Origin: Clostridiaceae bacterium
GTDB taxonomy: Bacteria; Bacillota; Clostridia; Tissierellales; Sporanaerobacteraceae
Length of the DNA stretch: 64,000 bases
Assembly (NCBI GenBank): GCA_019391515.1
Contig: JAHXQP010000029.1
Coordinates: forward strand, 32,411-96,410
Direction: 5' to 3'
The notes below the pieces were generated by a model. That model searched no databases. It saw only the letters and a program-made list of their open reading frames with translations, and was not told the origin of the DNA. Below, one piece after another: positions 30,452 to 39,629 of the stretch. The first letter of the stretch is position 1. Each line of letters opens with the position of its first letter. Made by a program: the position numbers and the translations under genes.

Positions 30452-30467
30452 CAACTATATATTGTGT
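30452..30467. promoter_or_regulatory. Candidate NrdR box upstream of nrdDG
   Basis: CAACTATATATTGTGT matches the remembered NrdR consensus acaCwAtATaTwGtgt at 14 of 16 positions. Confidence 0.6.
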
Positions 30468-30528
30468 CAATAGCTTTGGAAAAACCTTACTGTTTTAGTC
30501 TAGTTTAGAATAATAAGATTGTATATCA

Positions 30529-30563
30529 TTTAAAAAGAGAACCTAGTAGGTTCTCTTTTTAAA
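30529..30563. terminator. Rho-independent terminator of degV
   Basis: TTTAAAAAGAGAACCTA g TAGGTTCTCTTTTTAAA. Confidence 0.75.
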
Positions 30564-30579
30564 GATTTTAAATTTTAAA

Positions 30580-31413
30580 TTAAAAAGCTATAACTATTCC
30601 ACCATCATTTGCATAAACAGAACTTAATCCGGCCATTTCTACAACTATAATATCCTTAAAATTATACCTTTTACTTATCTCATCCTTAAGCTTATTTGCT
30701 CTTTCTTCATTATTACAATGAGATATTCCAAGTACCCTGTTCTCAATATCCTTTCCTTCTTCTCCTATTATATCAACAAGCCTTCTAAATGCTTTTTTAG
30801 TACCTCTCACTTTATCAACTAATCTAATATTACCATCTTCATCTGAACCCATAATAGGCTTTATAGATAAAAAGGAAGCAATATGTCCGGCGATTTTAGT
30901 CAGTCTACCACCTTTGATTAAATTATCTAAATTATCAAGTATAAAGAAGGTCTTCATTTCATTAATGTATTGCTCTATTTTATTTACTATATCAAGATTA
31001 TCATATTTTTCTTGTATAAGCTCAAATATTTTCATACTAACAAGTGTTTCCCCTATTGAGGCACTTTTAGAATCAAATACATGGATAAATTTTTCTGCAC
31101 TATCAGCAATAATATTCTTAGCAAGGATTGCAGAATTACATGTTCCACTTAATTGTGAAGATATTGTTACTACAAATACATTCTTTCCTTCTTCATATTC
31201 TTTAAGAAAATCTCCTGGAGAAGGACTTGACGTTTTAACATGATTTTTACTGTTTTTCATATTTACTAAAAGTTCATCTACATTTAAATTTTCATCATCT
31301 ACAAAAGTTTGTCCGTCTATGTCTATTTTTAGCGGAACTAATCCAATATTCATTTGTTTTTTTAATTCCTCATTTAAATCACAGCTACTATCACTGACTA
31401 TTTTGTATTCCAT
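30580..31413 (-). CDS. DegV family protein (fatty-acid binding)
   Basis: YKIVSDSSCDLNEE; FVVTISSQLSGTCNSA; IKGGRLTKIAGHIASFLSIKPI. Confidence 0.92.
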   Translation of the reverse strand: MEYKIVSDSSCDLNEELKKQMNIGLVPLKIDIDGQTFVDDENLNVDELLVNMKNSKNHVKTSSPSPGDFLKEYEEGKNVFVVTISSQLSGTCNSAILAKNIIADSAEKFIHVFDSKSASIGETLVSMKIFELIQEKYDNLDIVNKIEQYINEMKTFFILDNLDNLIKGGRLTKIAGHIASFLSIKPIMGSDEDGNIRLVDKVRGTKKAFRRLVDIIGEEGKDIENRVLGISHCNNEERANKLKDEISKRYNFKDIIVVEMAGLSSVYANDGGIVIAF

Positions 31414-31541
31414 TATTTCACCCCATCTTGTTTTAATCGGTGTGTATTTATACTAACATTTATTTCTTTAAGTTACAATAGGGACCCATAAATTGATCTA
31501 TTTTATTTTTAAAATTATTAAAAAACACTGAAAATTATAAA

Positions 31542-32027
31542 CTAAATATCTAAATCAATATGACAATATCCTCCAGGATTCTTCTTTAGATATTTTTGAT
31601 GATACTCCTCAGCCTTATAGAAAGAATAAATAGGCTTTACTTCTGTAACAATAGGCTCGTCATATCTTTTCTGTTCTTCTTTTAAGCTCTTTTCAATAGT
31701 TGAAAGATCTCCCTCATCTGTATAATAAATACCAGTTCTATACTGATGACCTATATCTGGACCTTGTTGATTTAACAATGTTGAGTTTATTATCCTCCAA
31801 AATCTAGATAACAGCTGTTCAAGGGAAATCATATTCTCATCATATTTTATATAGCAAGCTTCTGCATGCCCAGTCTTACCTGTACATACTTCTTCATAAG
31901 TAGGATTTTCTTTCCTGCCATTAGCATAACCTACCTTTGTTTCTGCAACTCCATCAATTCTTGACATATACTCTTCTACTCCCCAAAAACAACCACCTGC
32001 AAAAACTATCTCCTTCATATTTATCAC
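31542..32027 (-). CDS. msrA: Peptide-methionine (S)-S-oxide reductase
   Basis: [38 protein letters not shown]. Confidence 0.95.
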   Translation of the reverse strand: MINMKEIVFAGGCFWGVEEYMSRIDGVAETKVGYANGRKENPTYEEVCTGKTGHAEACYIKYDENMISLEQLLSRFWRIINSTLLNQQGPDIGHQYRTGIYYTDEGDLSTIEKSLKEEQKRYDEPIVTEVKPIYSFYKAEEYHQKYLKKNPGGYCHIDLDI

Positions 32028-32090
32028 CTCTACAAAATATTTTACCCACAGGTATTTAAATGATTCTCATAAAATATTTATTATTTTATT

Positions 32091-32792
32091 TCAATTAAAT
32101 AATTTCATTAACCAAGGTGCTAAAAAAACTGTTATTATACCTGCTACACTTATAGATAAAGATCCCATGCCCCCTTGAGTCTCGCCTAATTCCATTGCCT
32201 TAGCAGTTCCTAGTGCATGGGCTCCACTACCTAGCCCTATTCCCTGGGCAGTTTCATCTTTTACTCTAAATACTTTATATACATATGGCCCTAATATGCT
32301 TCCAACAATACCTGTAAGGGTTGTTGCAGCTACTGTTAAACTTGGAATACCTCCGATTTCTTTGGAAACTTCAATAGATATAGCCGCAGTTACAGATCTA
32401 GGAACAAGAGATAATACTATGTTTTCTTCTAATCCAAATAATTTACTTAGAAAATATGTACTAACTATAGCTGTAAATGATCCTACGAATATTCCTATTA
32501 ATATGGGTATACCACTTTTTTTAAGTTTTTTAATTTGCCTATACAATGGTACTACAAGTACTACTGTAGCTGGTCCTAAAAAGAAGGTTATTATACTGCC
32601 ACCTTTTTCATAGATTTCATAATCAATATCAAAATACAATAAAAAACTTATAATTAAAGTTACAGATATAAGCATTGGATTGAATATAGCTATCTTTGTC
32701 TTTCTATTTATAAATAATCCTATTTCAAAAGCTAAAATAGAAATTAGAATTCCAAATATAGGAGTGTTCAAATATTTAGCCATCTCTTCCAT
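32091..32792 (-). CDS. lrgB: LrgB family protein
   Basis: PRSVTAAISIEVSKEIGG; GLGSGAHALGTAKAMELGE. Confidence 0.92.
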   Translation of the reverse strand: MEEMAKYLNTPIFGILISILAFEIGLFINRKTKIAIFNPMLISVTLIISFLLYFDIDYEIYEKGGSIITFFLGPATVVLVVPLYRQIKKLKKSGIPILIGIFVGSFTAIVSTYFLSKLFGLEENIVLSLVPRSVTAAISIEVSKEIGGIPSLTVAATTLTGIVGSILGPYVYKVFRVKDETAQGIGLGSGAHALGTAKAMELGETQGGMGSLSISVAGIITVFLAPWLMKLFN

Positions 32793-33141
32793 CTCCTCTT
32801 TGCAATCTTTTTAATACCTGTACTGTTAATCCAGTTACTCCAATAACTATAATAGTTGACAAGACTATTACTATTATAATTGGTAGCCAATCATCCTTAA
32901 CATATTCTAAAGACGAAATTATGCCTACTGCTGATGGTATAAAGAAAAAAGTTATATGATCTAATAAAAATTCACTTACATCTTCTATCATTTCTACTTT
33001 TATAATTCCTGTAACTAGGCATATTAAAAGAATTACCATCCCTATGATAGTCGCTGGTATAGGTAATCCTATAATATGTTGAAGTAAATGTCCTACAAAT
33101 AATACTCCAAATATTATAGCCAATTGTCTAAAAACTTTCAT
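32776..33141 (-). CDS. lrgA: CidA/LrgA family protein
   Basis: LPIPATIIGMVILL, FFFIPSAVGII; overlaps lrgB. Confidence 0.9.
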   Translation of the reverse strand: MKVFRQLAIIFGVLFVGHLLQHIIGLPIPATIIGMVILLICLVTGIIKVEMIEDVSEFLLDHITFFFIPSAVGIISSLEYVKDDWLPIIIVIVLSTIIVIGVTGLTVQVLKRLQRGDGRDG

Positions 33142-33258
33142 GTAGACTTTCCCCTTTCAACTAAAAAGAAATTTTTATATATTAAATATTATATTGTATA
33201 TTTCTAATTTAGGCTATAAAATACATTTACCCTAAAATATATTTTTTAAATATACCAA

Positions 33259-33298
33259 AAAAACAGGAGATAAAAATATATTTTTATCTCCTGTTTTT
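33259..33298. terminator. 40-bp perfect palindrome, terminator-like
   Basis: AAAAACAGGAGATAAAAATA/TATTTTTATCTCCTGTTTTT immediately 3' of the MATE gene. Confidence 0.8.
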
Positions 33299-33305
33299 AT
33301 TTTAG

Positions 33306-34670
33306 CTACATACTCTCTGTAATGTTTTTAACCCATTTCTTAGAAATCAGTCTAGGTATACCTATAGCTGCTTTTATTACTTCTTCTAATGATACAAGAG
33401 CTACAATTATATGGACTGGAAGCTTAAATACTAATGCTCCTAAAAAAGCCATAGGTACTCCTACTAACCATACTGAACCTAATTCTAAAAATAGAGAGAA
33501 TTTTGTATCTCCTCCGCCTCTTAAAACCCCTACTATCATAGTGCCATTAAACATCTTTATAAAAAATACAATTCCAATTACTTTAAGGGTATCTTTAGCA
33601 ATTTCATATACTTCTGGAGTTAATTTTCTAAATAATTTAAGAACTATCCCCGATGAGAAAAATAATCCCATTCCAAGTATAACTCCTGTCATAGTAGCTA
33701 TAATTAAAAATCTTTTTGAATATTCAACAGCTAATTTCTCTTCATTACTACCTATTTTATTCCCTACCATTACAGTGGCTGCATTGGCTAAACCTCTGGA
33801 AATTACCATAAATATATTTTGTACAGTAGTTGCTATTTGAACTGCTGCTATAGCTTCTTTTCCTATTCTTGCATAAGCTATAGAATACATAATATTTCCT
33901 AATGCCCAAATAGCCTCATTTAAAATAACTGGATAAGTAGTTTTAATATATTTCATAAAATAATCTTTTCCCCATCCAGTCAAATCCTTTATACTTGCTG
34001 CTAAAACACCTCTATCAGAATATACAGCATATAATATAAATCCTAGCTCTACTATTCTGGCTATTAATGTTCCATAAGCAGCACCTTTAACTCCCAATCT
34101 AGGAAAACCGAGTTTACCAAATATAAGTAAATAGTTAAAAAATGTATTAGTTACAAAGGATATAGCACTAACTACCATAGGCATTCTAGCTTGACCAATA
34201 CTTCTAGCTGCCACACTATATGAAAAACCAATGGCTGTAACAATATAGCTTAGAGATACAATTTTCAAATAATCTGCTCCTAAAGCTACTACTTCTGCAT
34301 CTTTAGTAAAAATATTCATTAAAAATTCGGGTACAAAAAAAGCAGCTATAGTAAAAAACATTCCTACTACACTACCTAAGCAAATAGCTAAGCCTAATAT
34401 TTTTCTTATATTTTTAATATCCTCTTTTCCCCAAAATTGAGATATAAATATGGATGAACCACTATTTATACCAAATACTATAAGCATATAAAAGAAAAAA
34501 ACTTGGTTGGCTAGACCAACAGCTGCTATACTAGCATCTCCAAGACTGCTAATCATAAGAGTATCTACCATATTTAGAGAAGATGTAATTAAATTTTGAA
34601 GTGCAATAGGAAGAGCAATTCCCAACATTCCTTTGAAAAACGTCTTATCTTTCCACATAGATTCTACCAT
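33306..34670 (-). CDS. MATE family efflux transporter
   Basis: 12-TM MATE pattern, ALPIALQNLITSSLNMVDTLMIS, GVLRGGGDTKF. Confidence 0.92.
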   Translation of the reverse strand: MVESMWKDKTFFKGMLGIALPIALQNLITSSLNMVDTLMISSLGDASIAAVGLANQVFFFYMLIVFGINSGSSIFISQFWGKEDIKNIRKILGLAICLGSVVGMFFTIAAFFVPEFLMNIFTKDAEVVALGADYLKIVSLSYIVTAIGFSYSVAARSIGQARMPMVVSAISFVTNTFFNYLLIFGKLGFPRLGVKGAAYGTLIARIVELGFILYAVYSDRGVLAASIKDLTGWGKDYFMKYIKTTYPVILNEAIWALGNIMYSIAYARIGKEAIAAVQIATTVQNIFMVISRGLANAATVMVGNKIGSNEEKLAVEYSKRFLIIATMTGVILGMGLFFSSGIVLKLFRKLTPEVYEIAKDTLKVIGIVFFIKMFNGTMIVGVLRGGGDTKFSLFLELGSVWLVGVPMAFLGALVFKLPVHIIVALVSLEEVIKAAIGIPRLISKKWVKNITESM

Positions 34671-34796
34671 TCGACTCCCCCTTTACTATTAATATTCCGT
34701 ATATCTATAAAAGAGTAACGTTACCATGTTATCATATTTTTTTACATATGTGAATGGAAAATAAGACTTTTTATAAAATATACTTTAAATATTAAA

Positions 34797-34820
34797 ACAG
34801 GCACTTAATTAAGTGCCTGT
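34797..34820. terminator. 24-bp perfect palindrome, probable terminator of the LCP operon
   Basis: ACAGGCACTTAATTAAGTGCCTGT followed by T-rich sequence on plus. Confidence 0.6.
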
Positions 34821-34825
34821 TCTTC

Positions 34826-35803
34826 CTAATTTACATTCCCATCTTCATATATAAATTCATGAATCTGTTTTTCTGTCTCTTCTAAGTCTGTAACTAGATA
34901 CCATACTTTTCCTATAAACTTTCCATGGCTATGCTCATCTTTAGGAAATCTATCTTGTTCTAAAGTCTTAATATTATTAGTCAAGCCATAAGTTCCAAGT
35001 TTCACTATATCCATTTTTGTAAGGCTTGTCTCTACATAAGGAAAAACACTATCTACTACTTCTGGATATTTTGTCATTCCTATGTTCTTCCCTTTTTCAA
35101 ATATTTCTTCTATTACCCTTCTCTGTCTTTCTGTTCTTTCATAATCTCCATTTCCTATCTTCCTTATTCTAGAATAAGTAAGAGCCTCTTTACCATTTAG
35201 ATGATTTATTCCTGATGTTTTAATCGAACTATTTTTAATATGCTTATTTATTTCTCTTACCTCTGATTCATTTAATTCAATATCTACACCACCTATAGTG
35301 TCTACAACCTTTTCAAAACTATCAAAATTCACAAAAGCATAATCTCTTATATCTAAATTAAAATTTTCGTTTAATGTTCTAATAGCAAGTTCTGGTCCTC
35401 CATAGGCATATGCATGATTTATCTTTGTCTTACCATGATCATAAACATCAACATAGGTATCCCTCATAATTGAAGATAATTTTACTTTCTTATGAGCTTT
35501 ATCTATACTTAATATCATTATTGAATCAGAACGGGATACATCCTTTTCATCTCTTCCATCTCCACCAAATAACGCTATATTTATTACTTTATTATCTTTT
35601 TCTTTATCCTTATTCTTAGGCTTTATACCTAAATCCTTATCTTCTTTAGATATTTTTACAGTTTTAATATCATTTAAATAAGAATATCCATATAAAAATA
35701 CCCCTAATATTAAAGCACAGACTACTATTATTACTATATTTCTCTTCTTCATTCCCTCGCTCCTGGTTTTAAATATTTTGCCAAAAACCAGGGGCTTCAC
35801 CAT
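34826..35803 (-). CDS. LytR-CpsA-Psr (LCP) family protein, copy 1
   Basis: RSDSIMILSIDKAHKKVKLSSIMRDTYVDV; NHAYAYGGPELAIRTLNENF; GKEALTYSRIRKIGNGDYERTERQRRV. Confidence 0.92.
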   Translation of the reverse strand: MVKPLVFGKIFKTRSEGMKKRNIVIIVVCALILGVFLYGYSYLNDIKTVKISKEDKDLGIKPKNKDKEKDNKVINIALFGGDGRDEKDVSRSDSIMILSIDKAHKKVKLSSIMRDTYVDVYDHGKTKINHAYAYGGPELAIRTLNENFNLDIRDYAFVNFDSFEKVVDTIGGVDIELNESEVREINKHIKNSSIKTSGINHLNGKEALTYSRIRKIGNGDYERTERQRRVIEEIFEKGKNIGMTKYPEVVDSVFPYVETSLTKMDIVKLGTYGLTNNIKTLEQDRFPKDEHSHGKFIGKVWYLVTDLEETEKQIHEFIYEDGNVN

Positions 35804-35894
35804 CCTTTCTTTAATTTTTGCTAGCTTTTTATCTATTATACTATATCTTTCTACTATCTTTCTACAAATTTGTTTATATTCCTTTAATTATATG

Positions 35895-35923
35895 TAAAAA
35901 GAAACCTAAAAGGTTTCTTTTTA
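35895..35923. terminator. Rho-independent terminator between the LCP copies
   Basis: TAAAAAGAAACCT aaa AGGTTTCTTTTTA. Confidence 0.8.
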
Positions 35924-36919
35924 GTCTATTTTGACTTGATCCATAGTTTCATATATAAATTCATGAATTTCTTTTTCTGTCTCTTCTAAATCTGTTACTA
36001 GGTACCATACTTTTTCTATAGACTCTCCATGGCTATGCTCATCTGTAGGGAATCTAGCTTGGTCTATAGTTTGTATATTATTAGTTAAAACATAGGTTCC
36101 AAGTTTCATTATTTCCATTTTTGAAAGACTAGTCTCTATATGAGGAAAAATGCTATCAATGATTGCTGGATACTTACTTATATCTACATCTTTTCCTTTT
36201 TTAAATAATTCATCCATTACCCTTCTCTGTCTTTCTGTTCTTTCATAATCTCCTCCTCCCACCTTCCTTATTCTAGAATAAGCTACTGCCTGTTCTCCAT
36301 TCAAATGGTTTATTCCAGAATTTCTAATTAAAGTAGGCTTTGTATTTTTTATCTCTGCTATCTCTCTTATACATCTGTTTATTTCTTTTATCTCTATTTC
36401 TTTGATATCTATATCAATTCCACCTACAGCATCTACAAGTTCTTCAAAACTATAAAAATCTACAAAAGCATAGTCCCTTATATTTAAATTAAAATTTTCA
36501 TTCAATGTTCTAATAGCAAGTTCTGGTCCTCCATAGGCATATGCATGATTTATCTTTGTCTTACCATGATCATAAACATCAACATAAGTATCTCTCATAA
36601 TTGAAGATAACTTTACTTTTTTATGGACTTTATCAATACTTAATATCATTATAGCATCTGAATGAACTACATCTTCTTGACCTCTTCTATCTCCACCAAA
36701 CAATGCTATATTTATAATTTCATCTTCTCTATTTTTTTTCTTTATACCTAAATCCTTATCATCTTTAGATATATTAACAGTTTTTAGACTGTTTAAGTGG
36801 GCATTTACATAGGCAAATGTTGCTAAAATTATAATTGTTACAATCAATAGTACTCTTCTAAATCGTCTCTTCCTTTTTACTAACTTTTTCGCTTTCTTTC
36901 TATCTCTTCTAGAATCCAT
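35921..36919 (-). CDS. LytR-CpsA-Psr (LCP) family protein, copy 2
   Basis: Same motifs as copy 1; overlaps the end of the deacetylase gene. Confidence 0.92.
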   Translation of the reverse strand: MDSRRDRKKAKKLVKRKRRFRRVLLIVTIIILATFAYVNAHLNSLKTVNISKDDKDLGIKKKNREDEIINIALFGGDRRGQEDVVHSDAIMILSIDKVHKKVKLSSIMRDTYVDVYDHGKTKINHAYAYGGPELAIRTLNENFNLNIRDYAFVDFYSFEELVDAVGGIDIDIKEIEIKEINRCIREIAEIKNTKPTLIRNSGINHLNGEQAVAYSRIRKVGGGDYERTERQRRVMDELFKKGKDVDISKYPAIIDSIFPHIETSLSKMEIMKLGTYVLTNNIQTIDQARFPTDEHSHGESIEKVWYLVTDLEETEKEIHEFIYETMDQVKID

Positions 36920-37898
36920 TTATAGCCTCCTGATCTATGGTTTTAAACTCGTACCCTTGTTTTTTAAAATAGTTAATAATCTCTGGTAAAGCTTGAGCTG
37001 TAGTCTTTTTAGCCCCTGCATCATGCATAAGTATTACAACCTTATTTTTTCCTTGAGTAGTTTGTACAAGTCTCTGTACTAGCCTATCCTTTGGAATATT
37101 ATGTCCTTCAGCATCTCCATTTAAAGCATTCCAATCTACATAGCCAATACCTTTATTCTTTAAAACATCTTTAAAAGGTTGTTTCTTCTGGCCAAAAGAA
37201 CCACCTGGAAATCTAAAAGCAGCAGAGTGAAAATCATTGCCTAAAATGCCTTTTAAAACATTTTCACATTTGTCTATATCTGATAAAAGATTGTTAACAC
37301 TACTATATATATATTTATAATTATGAGAATAAGTGTGGTTTCCAACAGCATGTCCACTATTATATTCTCTTTTAATCAAATCAGAATTTTGTTCCGCCAA
37401 TGATCCAATTACAAAAAAAGTCGCCTTCACATTACAGTTATCCAATATGTCTAATACTTGAGGTGTAACAACTACAGATGGTCCATCATCAAAAGTTAAA
37501 TACGCCACCTTCTTATTATCATTAGAAGAGTTTTTTTCCTGATCTATTGGTTTTTCTTCTTTTACTTCTTTAGCTTCCACATCTTTTTCTGCTACTTCAG
37601 TATCTTTTTTTGTTTCTTGTTTTTCTTCATTATGTTTTTCTTTCTTTACTGCTTTATCTTCCCTAACCTCTTCTGTTTTTCCACTATTGTTTTTAGTTTC
37701 CTTTTCTTTTTCTTTTTTTTCCAAATCATTTTCCGCTAATTTCTCTTCTGCATTAGTAGCCTTTGAAGTCAGTTTTTCTCCAATACTTCTCCCAATACCA
37801 ACAAACATTATAAATACAACTAAACATAATAAAAATAGCTTCATCTTTGTAAGTTCTATTTTTCTTCCGGAACCTTTTTTTCTTCTCATGTTGCTCAC
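36909..37898 (-). CDS. Polysaccharide (peptidoglycan-type) deacetylase, membrane anchored
   Basis: NodB motifs YLTFDDGPS, HAVGNHTYSH, FRFPGGS; N-terminal TM and K/E-rich linker. Confidence 0.93.
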   Translation of the reverse strand: MSNMRRKKGSGRKIELTKMKLFLLCLVVFIMFVGIGRSIGEKLTSKATNAEEKLAENDLEKKEKEKETKNNSGKTEEVREDKAVKKEKHNEEKQETKKDTEVAEKDVEAKEVKEEKPIDQEKNSSNDNKKVAYLTFDDGPSVVVTPQVLDILDNCNVKATFFVIGSLAEQNSDLIKREYNSGHAVGNHTYSHNYKYIYSSVNNLLSDIDKCENVLKGILGNDFHSAAFRFPGGSFGQKKQPFKDVLKNKGIGYVDWNALNGDAEGHNIPKDRLVQRLVQTTQGKNKVVILMHDAGAKKTTAQALPEIINYFKKQGYEFKTIDQEAINGF

Positions 37899-38099
37899 CT
37901 CATATCCTATTTTGTTGTCTTATTATACTATACTATGTTTTTCGACTTTATAGGTTACGAAAAAATTACAAATCAAAATAAAAATAAAATAACCCAACAA
38001 ATTGTTATATTTAAAGATTTTTTGTAATATAATTTTACTTATATATTAATTAGGTATTTATGGGTATATTATATATATAATTAGTAGAGGGGTGATAAT

Positions 38100-38549
38100 A
38101 TGTTAGCTAAAGATATTATGACAGAAAATGTAATTACAATAAAAGAAGACGATAGCGTTGAATACATAGCTAAGTTATTATTAGAATACAATATAAGTGG
38201 TTTACCGGTGGTTAATGATGAAAATGAAGTTGTAGGTATGATAACAGAAGCCGACTTAATTTATAGAAGTAAAAAATTAAAAATCCCTACACATATTGAA
38301 TTACTAGGTAGTTATATATTTTTAGAAAGTTTTAAAACTATTGAAAACCAAATAAAAAAGATGACAGCTTATAAAGCAAAGGATATGATGACAACAGATG
38401 TAATAACTGTAGATTATGAAGAAGACATTGAAGAAATAGCTTCTATTATGATAGATAAAAAAATCAATCGAGTGCCTGTCCTAAAAGAAAAAAAACTAGT
38501 AGGAATTATAAGTAGAAAGGATATTATAAAAGGTTATACTCAAAAGTAA
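38100..38549 (+). CDS. CBS domain-containing protein
   Basis: Two CBS repeats; RBS AGGGGTG upstream. Confidence 0.88.
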   Translation: MLAKDIMTENVITIKEDDSVEYIAKLLLEYNISGLPVVNDENEVVGMITEADLIYRSKKLKIPTHIELLGSYIFLESFKTIENQIKKMTAYKAKDMMTTDVITVDYEEDIEEIASIMIDKKINRVPVLKEKKLVGIISRKDIIKGYTQK

Positions 38550-38602
38550 GACTCCTAAAAAGGGGTTCAGACTATATAAATAGGCTGTTCCCCTTTGCTT
38601 TT

Positions 38603-38824
38603 TTATAAATCCATATTATTTAAAATATCTCTTAGTTCTTTTAAATCTTCTTTAGTCAATGTAATTCCTTTTCCCATTTTCTCATGTTCTGGAGCCCAGT
38701 CTCTTAAATCATACTTTGGTTCCCTATTATTCCAACTAATAAGATTTAGCTCTTTGGTCCAGCCTTTAGAAGACTCTGAAATATTTCCTATATGCTTTAT
38801 ATTTTCATATTTAAAATTCGTCAT
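38603..38824 (-). CDS. YdbC/PC4-like ssDNA-binding family protein
   Basis: SSKGWTKELNLISWNNREPKYDLRDWAPEHEKMGKGITL. Confidence 0.85.
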   Translation of the reverse strand: MTNFKYENIKHIGNISESSKGWTKELNLISWNNREPKYDLRDWAPEHEKMGKGITLTKEDLKELRDILNNMDL

Positions 38825-38866
38825 AAAAAACCTCCTATATTTAGCTTAATAAATATCCTATATAAT

Positions 38867-39475
38867 TTATTCCATATCATCAAAACTGTCAAAAGCTTTC
38901 TTTAGATTTCCAGATAGTGCATTTAAAAATTCATCATCTGAATCTATTAACCATTTATTATCTTCTTTTATCATTTTAACTTTAACTGTGTTTTCAACCA
39001 TTGATATATCATCTTTACTGATCTTCTTTATAAAAGTTTCTTCCATCTTCTTTTGCAAAGCTTCTTCATCAAATTCTTTTTCTGGGTTTTCATCAAAAGC
39101 TTCTTCAAGAGCATCCATAAAGGCACTTGGAAGCAATTCTGATATAGTACTACTCATTGCTTCACCTAAATTTGGTGCTTTAATCTTTATTTCTACAGTT
39201 GCTTTGTTACCATCTACTTCTGTATTCAAAATCTCATATTCCAGTTTAGAATAAGCCTTTATCATAGCTTGCTCAAGTTCATCTTTTAACATAAAATCAT
39301 CAGCTTCAATCTTATAGTCATCATTTTCTTTTAAATACTCGCTTAATTTTTCTATATTGCCATTTTTAACATCATTTAAAAAAGATTCAACAGTATCTTC
39401 AGGATTATTTTTTGTACATCCAACTATGCTAAAAGTTAATACTAAAATTAATAACACTGAAAAAACCCTCTTCAT
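38867..39475 (-). CDS. Lipoprotein with DUF4878/DUF5105-like domain
   Basis: Lipobox TFSIVGCTKN; PEDTVESFLNDVKNGNIEKL. Confidence 0.7.
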   Translation of the reverse strand: MKRVFSVLLILVLTFSIVGCTKNNPEDTVESFLNDVKNGNIEKLSEYLKENDDYKIEADDFMLKDELEQAMIKAYSKLEYEILNTEVDGNKATVEIKIKAPNLGEAMSSTISELLPSAFMDALEEAFDENPEKEFDEEALQKKMEETFIKKISKDDISMVENTVKVKMIKEDNKWLIDSDDEFLNALSGNLKKAFDSFDDME

Positions 39476-39629
39476 TCAATAAACACCACCTTTTATATAT
39501 TCATAAATACCTCTATACTAATTTTCTACATATTTTTCTTTTTTCCTCTTTTTTTATATATACCATTTTTAGTATAATAAAATAGTTAGTAATAATTATT
39601 ACTAACTATTTTATTTAATACTTTACTTT

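Noticed and set aside
32091-33141. LrgA/LrgB pair as a new toxin-antitoxin or holin system
   Set aside because: Matches the well-known LrgAB/CidAB family
33322-33840. 172-aa plus-strand ORF opposite the MATE gene
   Set aside because: Antisense shadow ORF; the minus-strand frame has clear MATE features
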